A stretch of DNA of 64,000 nucleotides from Sphingobacterium sp. (GTDB lineage: Bacteria; Bacteroidota; Bacteroidia; Sphingobacteriales; Sphingobacteriaceae), in the NCBI GenBank assembly GCA_029239355.1, contig JAQZAZ010000001.1, forward strand, positions 62,001 through 126,000. Reading direction: 5' to 3'. The translations under genes were made by a program, and so were the position numbers. This document shows, in pieces, positions 24,628-33,529 of this stretch. Position 1 is the stretch's first letter. The number at the start of each line of letters is the position of its first letter. A model generated the notes under the pieces. That model saw only the letters and a program-made list of their open reading frames with translations. It ran no database searches and was not told the DNA's origin.

Positions 24628-26232
24628 ATGAATAGACAATATATAAAACTAGGTGTCGCGGGTTTATTGTTACAGCTTTTGAGCTGCAAACCGAATCTGG
24701 ATTTATCGAATCCACAGGAATTGTCGACAGATACCTATTATAAAACAGCCGATGAGTTGGAAAATTCGGTCATACCTGCCTATCAGGCATTGATTGGTCG
24801 CACGCAAGGGGGCTACTCCCGTAGTCTCTACTACGAACTATTGGCTCCCGGAGATGACTATAACCATACCTTTAAGTGGGAACCGATGTACCAGGATACT
24901 TATAACACGCCAGCGAGCGATGGGATGGCAGCACTGACCTGGAAAGACTTTTGGAATGGCGTGTTTGCTGCAAACCAGGCCATCGAGCGCATAAATAATT
25001 TTTCTGGGGAGATAGACCAGAATAGAAAGAATAGACTTTTGGGGGAAGCGTATTTTTTGAGAGGACTGAACTATCTACATCTAGGGATGCTTTTTGGCGA
25101 GACAATTCCGCTGATCCAAAAGCCTGTTCAAACGAATGAAGACTATTATCCAAGTAATGCACAGGTTGGTGCAGTCTATGCATTGATCGTTGATGATTTT
25201 AAGAAAGCTGCCGAATTATTGCCAACTCGTGGAGCACTGTATGCCGACAATAAAATGATCGGTAGGGCAACAAAAGGCGCTGCTCAGGCATATCTGGCTA
25301 AAACCTATATGTACAAGCCAATTTTAGCAAAAGGACAGGTAGCGGATTTTGCGAACGCCGAAGTCCAATTAAAAAATGTAATCGATAGTAAAGAGTATCA
25401 ACTGATGTCTTCCTATAGCGATAATTTTTTGGAAGCGAAAGAGAATAATCAGGAATCTGTTTTTGAGATACAGCTCTACAATGGACCAGGATGGTTAGGA
25501 GATGATATCTCAAGCTCATGGCGCTGGCAAGAAATCGGTATGTTTGATGGCACAGGTGGCGCATGGTGGAATCTGGCTCCCAACAAAATGGCACATGACG
25601 AATTTGAAGATGGGGACCCGAGAAAGTACATGACGCTATGGTGTGAAAATGGAGCGAAGTTTACGCAACTGGATGGAAAAGTCACTTCTTATAGCGATTG
25701 GATGAAAAATCTAGCCACTAACAAAGATATGTATGGCACGAGAAAATATTGCCCGGATGTCCAGATAGCGGATTTTGATAATGGCAACAATGATCGTATT
25801 CTCCGTTATAGTGATGTCTTACTTCTATATGCGGAGTGTTTAAATGAACGTGGTGATATTACCGCTGCCAAACAATACATCAATCTTGTCCGCAAACGTG
25901 CCAATAACATTGTGCCAGATGAGCAACCTCACCTTTGGTATCAAAAATCTAACGGGACAATTCCTGATGCAGACGGATTGATGGCACAAGGTCTCGTAAA
26001 AAACGGTATTCCATTGAATTCGGTCAAAAATATTATTGTGCATGAACGATTTGTCGAATTTTTGGGCGAATATCAGCGATATTTTGACCTGTTAAGATGG
26101 GGAATGGCCGATGCGTCTTGGTTGGCGCCACTAAAAAAAGCAGGTTGGTCTGCTAAAGCTATGTATTATCCTTTTCCACAGGCTGAACTGGACAACAATA
26201 AAAATTTGAAGGGAAATGATATGAACAATTGA
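24628..26232 (+). CDS. RagB/SusD-family surface lipoprotein
   Basis: 534 residues with a lipoprotein signal (LLSC, Cys20), early NPQELSTDTYYKTADELENSV-type SusD start, TPR-like helices (LLGEAYFLRGLNYLHLGMLFG) and the C-terminal block LRYSDVLLLYAECLNERGD, then FDLLRWGMAD, typical of RagB/SusD. It forms the lid of the SusC transporter encoded upstream and captures the ligand at the cell surface. A terminator follows at 26276-26307. Confidence 0.92.
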   Translation: MNRQYIKLGVAGLLLQLLSCKPNLDLSNPQELSTDTYYKTADELENSVIPAYQALIGRTQGGYSRSLYYELLAPGDDYNHTFKWEPMYQDTYNTPASDGMAALTWKDFWNGVFAANQAIERINNFSGEIDQNRKNRLLGEAYFLRGLNYLHLGMLFGETIPLIQKPVQTNEDYYPSNAQVGAVYALIVDDFKKAAELLPTRGALYADNKMIGRATKGAAQAYLAKTYMYKPILAKGQVADFANAEVQLKNVIDSKEYQLMSSYSDNFLEAKENNQESVFEIQLYNGPGWLGDDISSSWRWQEIGMFDGTGGAWWNLAPNKMAHDEFEDGDPRKYMTLWCENGAKFTQLDGKVTSYSDWMKNLATNKDMYGTRKYCPDVQIADFDNGNNDRILRYSDVLLLYAECLNERGDITAAKQYINLVRKRANNIVPDEQPHLWYQKSNGTIPDADGLMAQGLVKNGIPLNSVKNIIVHERFVEFLGEYQRYFDLLRWGMADASWLAPLKKAGWSAKAMYYPFPQAELDNNKNLKGNDMNN

Positions 26233-26275
26233 TTTCAGAAATTAATGTTTTTTTATTCATAGTTAGTTTTAGGTG

Positions 26276-26307
26276 AAGGCGCCCGCTATTGGGCGTCTTT
26301 TTTATTT
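26276..26307 (+). terminator. Rho-independent terminator after the orphan SusD gene
   Basis: A 9-bp stem (AAGGCGCCC with GGGCGTCTT, one G-T wobble) around a GCTATT loop is followed by a T-rich run. It lies 44 bp after the stop. The rest of the gap up to 26528 shows nothing else definite, except a lone TAGCTTTG at 26442-26449 without a matching TTG. Confidence 0.75.
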
Positions 26308-26528
26308 TTGCTGATATGGCGTACATTTTCTAAGCGGATGTAGTATTTCTTGTAGCTAATACAGTTACTGGTGATATAAAAGTGAATCATAGACTACACC
26401 GCATGACCGTGGTGCTCAATGCACGCCTAAAAAGGTCGCTATAGCTTTGCATTTGGTCAACATAAAGTTGCACTACGTCAAAATATTTCCTGCTACTGGG
26501 GCGCAAAGGCTTCCTTTGCTGAAAAAAT

Positions 26529-27440
26529 ATGAAGAAACAAGTTTTATGTGCCATCTTGTTCAGTAGTTTGGCAACGCTGACAGCACAAGCCCAAAATGCG
26601 GTATCAGGACAGGTTGTTGTCGACTACGTTCCCTTATCAAACTATATCCGACCAGAAGATAGTGTTAAGACTGGATCAAAAAGTGACTTTAGAAGGATCC
26701 AGTTCAATCTCGAAATACCCTTATCAACCAAAGTGGATTCCTTGGGTAATATCAAACGGTGGTCCTGGAAAGTAGGGGCTTCCTATGCGAAAATGGAAAA
26801 TCGTGATTATGAACTGTCTCTCTTTCCAACCGAAATGTTAAATGCCGAAATCGGGCTTCAATACTTAACTTCCCTAAAGAAAAATTGGACGCTGCTGACC
26901 TTTGCATCGGTCGGTGTCTATTCGGATCTTGTCAAAGTCAATGGCAAGGATGTTTTAGGACAGGGGGGAGTACTTTTTATCAAACGGTTTAGACCTAATT
27001 TAGCTTTCGGCTTTGGACCTGTACTGAGCAACAGCTTTGGGGTGCCAATGATCCTGCCGGGATTATATTTTGACTGGAAAACAAATGGAAAAGTGAAGTT
27101 CAACGTGAATTTCCCACAGGGGATCTCCGCTGCTTATCAAGTAAATAAGTTGATGGATTTAAGGGCGGTGGTTAATCTGGATGGGATGACGGCCGAACGT
27201 GAAAAGAGCGGAAAGTCTACACTGGGCGGATTTATGCTGCTGACGGCCGGCCTTCAGCCCCAATTTAATCTCGGCAAAAACCTCAAATTACAGCTGACGG
27301 GAGGAAGCACACTCGCACGCATGTATGTCGAAAATGACCGTTCATTAAAGAGTCTCTTCAAAGAAAAGAAACAGGCAGATCCCAGGTTTTCGCCGACCTT
27401 CTATACCTCAGTGGGAATTAAGTGGAATATGCCTTACTAA
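26529..27440 (+). CDS. DUF6268-type outer-membrane protein
   Basis: 303 residues: signal peptide (~1-22, ending TAQAQ), then a run of amphipathic strands (for example WSWKVGASYAKME, and NLAFGFGPVLSN) and the closing strand FYTSVGIKWNMPY. Length, strand rhythm and C-terminal aromatic end fit DUF6268-family barrels of Bacteroidota. It is a single-gene unit closed by the terminator at 27511-27545. Function unknown. Confidence 0.65.
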   Translation: MKKQVLCAILFSSLATLTAQAQNAVSGQVVVDYVPLSNYIRPEDSVKTGSKSDFRRIQFNLEIPLSTKVDSLGNIKRWSWKVGASYAKMENRDYELSLFPTEMLNAEIGLQYLTSLKKNWTLLTFASVGVYSDLVKVNGKDVLGQGGVLFIKRFRPNLAFGFGPVLSNSFGVPMILPGLYFDWKTNGKVKFNVNFPQGISAAYQVNKLMDLRAVVNLDGMTAEREKSGKSTLGGFMLLTAGLQPQFNLGKNLKLQLTGGSTLARMYVENDRSLKSLFKEKKQADPRFSPTFYTSVGIKWNMPY

Positions 27441-27510
27441 CTGCTGATAAAAGCTGTCATTCAAAGCGGCTGGGGATCTCAGTTTTGAAATTTGCTTATG
27501 ACAATCCAAT

Positions 27511-27545
27511 AAAAAACGCTTGAACCGGGGAGATCCAAGCGTTTT
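27511..27545. terminator. Bidirectional-looking terminator, 27.5 kb
   Basis: A 10-bp perfect stem (AAAACGCTTG at 27513-27522 with CAAGCGTTTT at 27536-27545) closes a 13-nt loop, with A-run and T-run on either side. It lies between the plus-strand DUF6268 gene and the minus-strand response regulator and can serve both. Confidence 0.75.
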
Positions 27546-27690
27546 AACCTAACCAATTATAAACCTAAATTATGAGTTTAATGTCCTGCACTTTTTGTGC
27601 CAAGTGAATTCCTGTGACAAATTGGCAGCTATTCATTTCAGTCAAAGTTTAACTGGTTCTTCGATCCAATTCCTGCGATAACACATCCAA

Positions 27691-28419
27691 TTAGCGACTC
27701 AGAAGCTTCCTAAAAACAACGTTTTGGAGCAGTTCCTCTCTTTTTGTACGGGAGATCGGCAATTCTTGATCTGCAATATATACACGCCCTCCGGAGATAA
27801 TATCGATATGATTGACATTGATCAGGAAGGACTTATGTATGCGAAAGAAATGGTTGTTTGGTAAGGCTTCCTCGAGTGCCAACATGGTCTGGTGAATGGT
27901 AAGGATCCGCTCCTTAAAGTGTAGCTTGGTATAATTTTGCATACTCTCGGCATAAAGTATGTTAGTCCAGGAAATTTTAACAAAAGCATCGCCTTGTCTG
28001 ACAAAGAGCATGGTATCATTGGCACTGGACTCCAACAGGGTCTTGTTGCGTTGCATAAATTGTTGATAGGCTTTGGTTGCTGCTTGAAAGAAACGTTGGA
28101 AGACAATAGGTTTCAGTAGATAATCCACCGCCTGTAGCCGAAATCCTTCTAAAGCATATTCCGAATAAGCCGTAATGAAAATGCATAAAGGTGGCGTTTC
28201 GAGTGACTCCAAAAAATCAATACCATTGAGGTAGGGCATATTGATATCTAGAAAAATAAGGTCTATATCGCCTTGCTGCAGTCTTGTTGCAGCCGACAGA
28301 GCCGATGGGAAAGTTTCTATAAGTTCCAGAAAGTTGACTTGCTCAGTCAGCTCGGCAACATGCTGCCGTAATAGTGGTTCATCGTCCACGATGATACATC
28401 GCATTTTTTTTTGTTCCAT
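27691..28419 (-). CDS. LytTR-family response regulator
   Basis: 242 residues. The receiver domain (~6-120) has the acidic pocket VDDEP, phospho-acceptor Asp58 in IFLDINMP and conserved Lys103 in LLKP. The LytTR DNA-binding domain covers ~135-240 (ILYAESMQNYTKLHF, and FFRIHKSFLINVNHI). It lies 5 bp after the kinase gene at 28425-29462 and is its partner. It is the only regulator for two kinases. Confidence 0.92.
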   Translation of the reverse strand: MEQKKMRCIIVDDEPLLRQHVAELTEQVNFLELIETFPSALSAATRLQQGDIDLIFLDINMPYLNGIDFLESLETPPLCIFITAYSEYALEGFRLQAVDYLLKPIVFQRFFQAATKAYQQFMQRNKTLLESSANDTMLFVRQGDAFVKISWTNILYAESMQNYTKLHFKERILTIHQTMLALEEALPNNHFFRIHKSFLINVNHIDIISGGRVYIADQELPISRTKREELLQNVVFRKLLSR

Positions 28420-28424
28420 TTCTC

Positions 28425-29462
28425 TTAGCAGTTAAGATCGACCGTCAACTCAACGCAAAAATCGCCATCTTGTTTTTCAATTTTTAGGGAGTAGAGCTTT
28501 TCATATTGCAAATCCAATCTCTTTTTGACATTTTCAAGCCCAATGCCCGAATGTCGCGGTGAAATTTGCTGGGGATAATCCTGATAGCTGTTGCTGATCT
28601 GGAATTGTAAATGCCCCTCTACTTCAACACAATTGAGGCTGATTTTACCTTTTTGATTCGGAAGCCGAGCTACATGTTTAAATGCATTTTCGACAAAACA
28701 GATTAGGAGCAAAGGCGTGATGTGTAAATCTTCGGTTGATTGTGACCAGCTGCATTCGACCGTCAGCTCATCGCCCCAGCGCAATTGTTCAATGCTGATA
28801 AAATTTTGTAAATATTGCAGTTCACGGCTCAATAGTACGAATGACTGATTACATTCGTATAATTGATAACGTAGAATGTCGGAAAATTTTAATAATAAAT
28901 AGTCGGCCATGTCTACATTTTTTTTCATCAGGATATGGATATGATTCAATACGTTGAACATAAAGTGCGGATTGACCTGATCCTGTAAAATTTTGACCTG
29001 GCTCTCCAGAAAATTTTGTTGCAACTGGCTGTGATCATGTTGAATATTTGCATGCTCTTGATAAAACCGGATGCCACAAGCGGTACCATTGATTAGTAAG
29101 GAAGATGGGATAGCCTTATAGCTTTGGACGAACAGAAGCATGGAACGATCGCCGTTTGATAGTTGTTGGCTTTGCGTAATAAAATAGGCATCCACTGTAC
29201 CGATCAGTATAGCTAAAATAAGAACAAAAAAAATTGCTTTGAACACAAAAGGCTTCATTTTTTGTGTTTTAATAGCTTTCGGTAGAATCCTGTCACTCAA
29301 GAGTTGTGAGATGAGGATAGACGATATCATTACCCCAGAACTATGGAGAAGCGCAGCTCCTGCACCTAGGTCCTGCTTCACCTGAATCCAAACCGCAAAC
29401 CAGAGTACAAGCCAGAAGAGCATGAGGAAGAGATTCCGATAGAGATAGTTTTTTTTAAACAT
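28425..29462 (-). CDS. LytS-like sensor histidine kinase (intact)
   Basis: 345 residues. Four N-terminal membrane helices (~10-125, short loops, no separate sensor domain) are followed by a short coiled linker and the His_kinase domain with NPHFMFN (phospho-His166), N-box FVENAFKH at ~257 and the glycine box SGIGLENVKKRL at ~305-316. All catalytic landmarks are present. It is likely co-transcribed with the LytTR regulator 5 bp downstream. The signal is unknown; sensing within the membrane is probable because there is no periplasmic domain. Confidence 0.9.
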   Translation of the reverse strand: MFKKNYLYRNLFLMLFWLVLWFAVWIQVKQDLGAGAALLHSSGVMISSILISQLLSDRILPKAIKTQKMKPFVFKAIFFVLILAILIGTVDAYFITQSQQLSNGDRSMLLFVQSYKAIPSSLLINGTACGIRFYQEHANIQHDHSQLQQNFLESQVKILQDQVNPHFMFNVLNHIHILMKKNVDMADYLLLKFSDILRYQLYECNQSFVLLSRELQYLQNFISIEQLRWGDELTVECSWSQSTEDLHITPLLLICFVENAFKHVARLPNQKGKISLNCVEVEGHLQFQISNSYQDYPQQISPRHSGIGLENVKKRLDLQYEKLYSLKIEKQDGDFCVELTVDLNC

Positions 29463-29559
29463 AGGACAAAAATAGCTAAATAGATTTGATGTTGAGTGGT
29501 CAATGGTACGCAGTGGTGGCTTTTGGTCTTACACGTAGGTGTTTACTGAGACCAATAGG

Positions 29560-30600
29560 TTATGACTGTGATAAATCGATTTGCACAAATTGCGTAAAGT
29601 AATGTGCTGTTTGTTCCACAGTAAATCTATATTTGTTTGCATAGTGTAAGTTTAGCCGCTTTGTGATGTGTTGAAATGCTGCTTGCGTATACTTCTCCGT
29701 TGTGTCAACAGAAGTCACCTGACCGCTATTTCTGATGGTAAAACGGAGCCATCCTTTTTCTTCCTGGAAGTCGATTGTCATCTCACCAAGTTGATCAGGA
29801 TGGAGGGCTACATGTTTGAATGCGTTTTCGACAAAAGGGATGAGAATCAATGGTACAATACGTAGCCCGGAAGTGCTAATCCTGCAGTGGCTATGGATTG
29901 TTAACCAATCACCACATCGGATTTTTTCGATAGTGATAAAATCTTCTAGGTATTGAAGTTCACGGGAAAGGAGTACATTGGACAGGTTGCTTTCATAAAG
30001 TTGATAACGTAGCATATCTGAAAATTTTAATAAAAGATAATCGGCTTGTTTGATGTTCTTTTTCATCAGCTTTTGAATGTGATTTAAGACATTGAACATA
30101 AAGTGCGGATTGATCTGATCTTGTAGTGATTTGATCTGATTTTCCAATACCAACTGCTCTAGCCGGTTGTGCTCCTGTTGTATGTCCGCATGCTCCTGAT
30201 AAAATCGGATACCACAGGCTGTTCCATTCATCAATAAGGATGAAATAAGCGCTTTATAAAATTGGACCAATAGCGGGGTAATTCTTTCTTTTGCAGAAAG
30301 GTGCTGATCCGAATAAATAAAGAAGAAGTCAAGTGTCCCCATCCACAATGCCAATAGGAGAGTAAAACAAATCGCTTGAAGGATAAAAGATTTCATTTGT
30401 TTCGTCTTAAGCGCTTTTGGCAGGATGTTATCACTCAGGATCTTTGCAATGGCAATTGCTACGACCATCACGCTTGAAGTATATAGCAAAGCTACTGATG
30501 TGCCCAGGTCCTGCTTGATTTGGATCCATACGACAAACCATAGTGCTGCCCAGAAAATAAGGAGAAAAAGATGCCTGTATAGGTATTTGGTGTTCAGCAT
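29560..30600 (-). CDS. LytS-like histidine kinase paralog with degenerate ATP-lid
   Basis: 346 residues from ATG 30600, preferred over the TTG at 30612 because the start then aligns with the sister kinase. Most of the protein aligns residue by residue with the 28425-29462 product: four helices, FYQEHADIQ linker, NPHFMFN with His166, and N-box FVENAFKH. The glycine box is not conserved: the sister reads SGIGLENV, this one YTQAAFQHI, and no Gly remains. It can probably accept phosphate but may bind ATP poorly. It lies 97 bp upstream of the intact kinase on the same strand. Confidence 0.85.
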   Translation of the reverse strand: MLNTKYLYRHLFLLIFWAALWFVVWIQIKQDLGTSVALLYTSSVMVVAIAIAKILSDNILPKALKTKQMKSFILQAICFTLLLALWMGTLDFFFIYSDQHLSAKERITPLLVQFYKALISSLLMNGTACGIRFYQEHADIQQEHNRLEQLVLENQIKSLQDQINPHFMFNVLNHIQKLMKKNIKQADYLLLKFSDMLRYQLYESNLSNVLLSRELQYLEDFITIEKIRCGDWLTIHSHCRISTSGLRIVPLILIPFVENAFKHVALHPDQLGEMTIDFQEEKGWLRFTIRNSGQVTSVDTTEKYTQAAFQHITKRLNLHYANKYRFTVEQTAHYFTQFVQIDLSQS

Positions 30601-30615
30601 AGGTAAAAGCAAAAG

Positions 30616-30651
30616 AACTTTGAAGGCGAATATAAAATTGCCTTCAAAGTT
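30616..30651 (-). terminator. Terminator of the barrel gene, minus strand
   Basis: A perfect 12-bp inverted repeat (30616-30627 with 30640-30651, GCCTTC/GAAGGC core) around a 12-nt AT loop. On the minus strand it is followed by a CTTTTGCTTTT tract. It lies just before the start of the degenerate kinase gene, so the barrel gene and the kinases are separate transcription units. Confidence 0.65.
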
Positions 30652-30668
30652 TGGCGTTAAAGGGTATG

Positions 30669-31265
30669 TTAGAATATGAAGTAACCTACACCAATGGAAA
30701 ATGCTTGTGGCTTGGACTTGAAAGATTTGCTGAGATCAGAAAACCCCCGTTCGTAACGTACATCGATACTGAATTTTTGGATATCAACACCAAGTCCACC
30801 CGTAAACTGAATATTTGACTTATCGAAATGTTTGACACTCTCTTTGATCGCCTTTAGTGGTGATAAGTTGTCATTCAGCGTATAATTGTACACCGCGCCT
30901 GCAAATACACGCAAATTCATGTCTTGCTGTTGGACGACTTTATAGCCGACCATGACCGGAATATCGATGGCATTCCATTTGAGTTTTGATTCGGTCTGTC
31001 CCTGTGGTTTGAGCGCAGCTTTACGTTTGCTGAAAAGTGCCTCACCCTGAACGTAAGCTCTTCCGAGATTGACACGTGCCATACCACCGATATGGAGGCC
31101 CAACGCATATTTGTCGTCTAAATCTGCCAGCTCCGTATTGAGCTTGTTAAGGCTGCTTCCCCCTTTGATACCGATTTGAATGCGGGGCTGCTCCTGTGCA
31201 AACACCATTTTGCTTAACATCATCGCGAAGAGTGCAACGCATGATAAAATTGCTTTTCTGTTCAT
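30669..31265 (-). CDS. PorT-type outer-membrane beta-barrel protein
   Basis: 198 residues from ATG 31265, preferred to a frame start 141 bp upstream because it begins directly with a signal peptide ending MVFAQ. The mature part has the GIKGGSSLNKL start and alternating strands of the small eight-stranded PorT/OMP_b-brl_2 barrels, with KLKWNAIDIPVMVGYK in the middle and IGVGYFIF at the end. It stands alone, closed by its own terminator. Role unknown. Confidence 0.75.
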   Translation of the reverse strand: MNRKAILSCVALFAMMLSKMVFAQEQPRIQIGIKGGSSLNKLNTELADLDDKYALGLHIGGMARVNLGRAYVQGEALFSKRKAALKPQGQTESKLKWNAIDIPVMVGYKVVQQQDMNLRVFAGAVYNYTLNDNLSPLKAIKESVKHFDKSNIQFTGGLGVDIQKFSIDVRYERGFSDLSKSFKSKPQAFSIGVGYFIF

Positions 31266-31425
31266 TTTTATTGTTTTGATATGAGCAAAAAAACGAAGGA
31301 GTTGTGGCCTGCAGAAAAGTCTTTGACGAACGGCATGTCTATAGTGACGAAGGTAAACGTGGTGGTGATTACGTCGATATTTTTTTAATTTAAGTCGATA
31401 TAGCATAATTTTTATTCCACTTTAC

Positions 31426-31452
31426 TTTGTAGTATTGACCATTTACTACAAA
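31426..31452 (+). promoter_or_regulatory. 9-bp perfect inverted repeat before the aldo/keto reductase
   Basis: TTTGTAGTA (31426-31434) and TACTACAAA (31444-31452) flank a 9-nt spacer, ending 10 bp before the ATG at 31463. It has no T-run on the plus strand, so it looks more like a repressor operator or leader hairpin than a terminator. Confidence 0.4.
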
Positions 31453-31462
31453 AAAACAGATA

Positions 31463-32482
31463 ATGATACCGACAACAATCAAGAAATTGTCTTTAGTGCA
31501 GCTGCCGAAGGTCATCTATGGGACGAGTAGTTTAGGTAACCTATACAATGAAATACCATTTTCAGACAAATTGGAAATTATACGCGCTTGTATTCAGCAA
31601 GCCAAAGGATTGGTCGTTTTCGATACTGCAGGTAAATATGGAGCTGGCCTGTCGTTGGAAGCGTTAGGAGCAGGGCTTAAACAACTGGAAATTGACGCTT
31701 CCACTGTATTGATCAGCAATAAACTGGGCTGGTACCGGATTCCGCTGGAAACAGATGAACCCACCTTTGAACCGGGGGTATGGCGAGGACTGAGTTATGA
31801 TGCAGAACAGCGGATTAGCTATGAAGGGATTTTGCAATGCTTTTATCAGGGAAATGAATTGTTGGGGGATTATCCTGCACAGTTGGTCTCCGTACATGAT
31901 CCCGATGAATATCTAGCCAAAGCACTGAATCAGGCCGATGAAAGCCAACGTTATCAGGATATTCTGGAAGCCTATCGTGCACTGATCGAATTGAAAAATC
32001 AAGGTAAGGTGGTGGCAGTAGGGGTTGGGTCCAAAAGCTGGAAGGTCATTCAACGTCTCGTTCAGGACGTTGATTTGGATTGGGTGATGATTGCCAATAG
32101 CTTGACTATACACGATCACCCGGCTGAATTATTGACTTTTATAGCTGAGCTGGCAGCTGCAAATATTACTGTTATCAATTCGGCAGTATTCAATGGCGGG
32201 TTTTTGGTCGGCAGTGATTATTACAATTATCAGCTGGTAGATCGAAACAGCGAGCAGGGCAAAGCATTATATGAATGGCGGGATCGATTTTGGAAAATCT
32301 GTCAGAAGTATGCTGTTACCCCCGCTGAAGCGTGCTTTGCTTATGGATTTGGAATTGATGGTGTCAAAGCTGTCGCCTTGAATACAAGCAAAGCTGAAAA
32401 AGTGCAAGCTAATGTAGCCATGGCTACCCGAACGATCTCGTCAGCATTTTGGAATGAACTGGCTGTTGCAGGCTTGACTTAA
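31463..32482 (+). CDS. Aldo/keto reductase family protein
   Basis: 339 residues forming one aldo/keto reductase (TIM-barrel) domain with the catalytic tetrad readable as Asp54 and Tyr59 in FDTAGKYG, Lys87 in LISNKLGW and His145 in VSVHDPDEY. Further family blocks are GVGSKSWKVIQ and INSAVFNGGFL. The closest type is the D-threo-aldose/L-fucose or arabinose dehydrogenase group, so an NAD(P)-dependent sugar oxidation in the cytoplasm is likely. It converges with the AraC gene (24 bp between stops), which may regulate it. Confidence 0.8.
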   Translation: MIPTTIKKLSLVQLPKVIYGTSSLGNLYNEIPFSDKLEIIRACIQQAKGLVVFDTAGKYGAGLSLEALGAGLKQLEIDASTVLISNKLGWYRIPLETDEPTFEPGVWRGLSYDAEQRISYEGILQCFYQGNELLGDYPAQLVSVHDPDEYLAKALNQADESQRYQDILEAYRALIELKNQGKVVAVGVGSKSWKVIQRLVQDVDLDWVMIANSLTIHDHPAELLTFIAELAAANITVINSAVFNGGFLVGSDYYNYQLVDRNSEQGKALYEWRDRFWKICQKYAVTPAEACFAYGFGIDGVKAVALNTSKAEKVQANVAMATRTISSAFWNELAVAGLT

Positions 32483-32505
32483 TCAAAAGTAGATGGCTCC
32501 ATCGG

Positions 32506-33378
32506 TTATTTTATCATGCTGCGTTTGTAACCAGTGGGGGTTTCGCCGGTTACTTTTTTAAATAACCTATTGAAGTAAGATATATTTTCAAAGCCTAACC
32601 TAAAGCTCAGCTCTTGGATGCTACTATCATCAGCTAGCATCATTAACTGGGCTTTTTCTATTTTCTTTCGGTTTATATAGCTCACTGGAGTTTCATTCAG
32701 GTGTTTTTTAAATAAACGGATAAGGTGATCTTTGGAAAGAAAGGTCAAATCGGCGAGCTGATCGATAGTAATGGGTTGCTGGATATGTTCGTCAATATAG
32801 TCAAGCACCCGGACGAGGCGTTTTTCGACCTGTGGCATTTTAGCGGTTGCCGCGGCTAAAAAACGGCTCATCAGCAATTGAATAATTGCTTGGCTCTCGG
32901 CCTCTAGCGCATATGGAGATGCTCCTTGTAAGGCGATGCTTTTGATTATTGCGGCGGAGTTTTCGTAACTTTTAGGGTCGTAAATTGACAGGGCACTGCT
33001 AGGATTGATCTGATGAAGGCGAATGATGAGCTCATGCAATAGCTGATTGACCTGGATGGTCTTTGGAAAAGTGTAATGGTCAAAAATACTCGATCTGAGG
33101 GCAGGGTTTTCATAAATGTGGATATAATACAACGAAAATTTGCCAAGGCATTCGTAACCATGATGCACATGGGCTGGTGTCAGGTAAAGATGCCCCGGTC
33201 GCAGCTTAATCACTTCGTTCTGTAAAATTATATGCGCTTCACCCTCGCAAACATAATGTAGCCGGGCGAAAGGACTTTTAATATTCTTAAAATTCCAGTC
33301 CGCATCGTGCTCAGCATAACCTATATTTAATAAAGTAAAATCAAGTCTGTTTTTTTGCCGGTTTATCATGGTGGTCAA
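32506..33378 (-). CDS. AraC-family transcriptional regulator
   Basis: 290 residues. The N-terminal cupin sensing domain (~25-110, with LHYVCEGEAHIIL, LRPGHLYLTPAHVHHGYEC) is of the arabinose-binding AraC type. Two C-terminal helix-turn-helix units follow (~190-288: TIDQLADLTFLSKDHLIRLFKK; SIQELSFRLGFENISYFNRLFKK). The convergent neighbour is a sugar-type aldo/keto reductase, hinting at a sugar signal, which is inference. Confidence 0.9.
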   Translation of the reverse strand: MTTMINRQKNRLDFTLLNIGYAEHDADWNFKNIKSPFARLHYVCEGEAHIILQNEVIKLRPGHLYLTPAHVHHGYECLGKFSLYYIHIYENPALRSSIFDHYTFPKTIQVNQLLHELIIRLHQINPSSALSIYDPKSYENSAAIIKSIALQGASPYALEAESQAIIQLLMSRFLAAATAKMPQVEKRLVRVLDYIDEHIQQPITIDQLADLTFLSKDHLIRLFKKHLNETPVSYINRKKIEKAQLMMLADDSSIQELSFRLGFENISYFNRLFKKVTGETPTGYKRSMIK

Positions 33379-33529
33379 CGAAAATTAAATCATGGCAATA
33401 ATAATCATTATCGTTGAAAACATTGGGGTAATGGGATGCATTCAGATCAATAATGTATCTTAAAAACAATTTGCAAACGTAAGATTAATGATACGATAAA
33501 ATACATTTTAGGTGACTGGTGTCATATCA

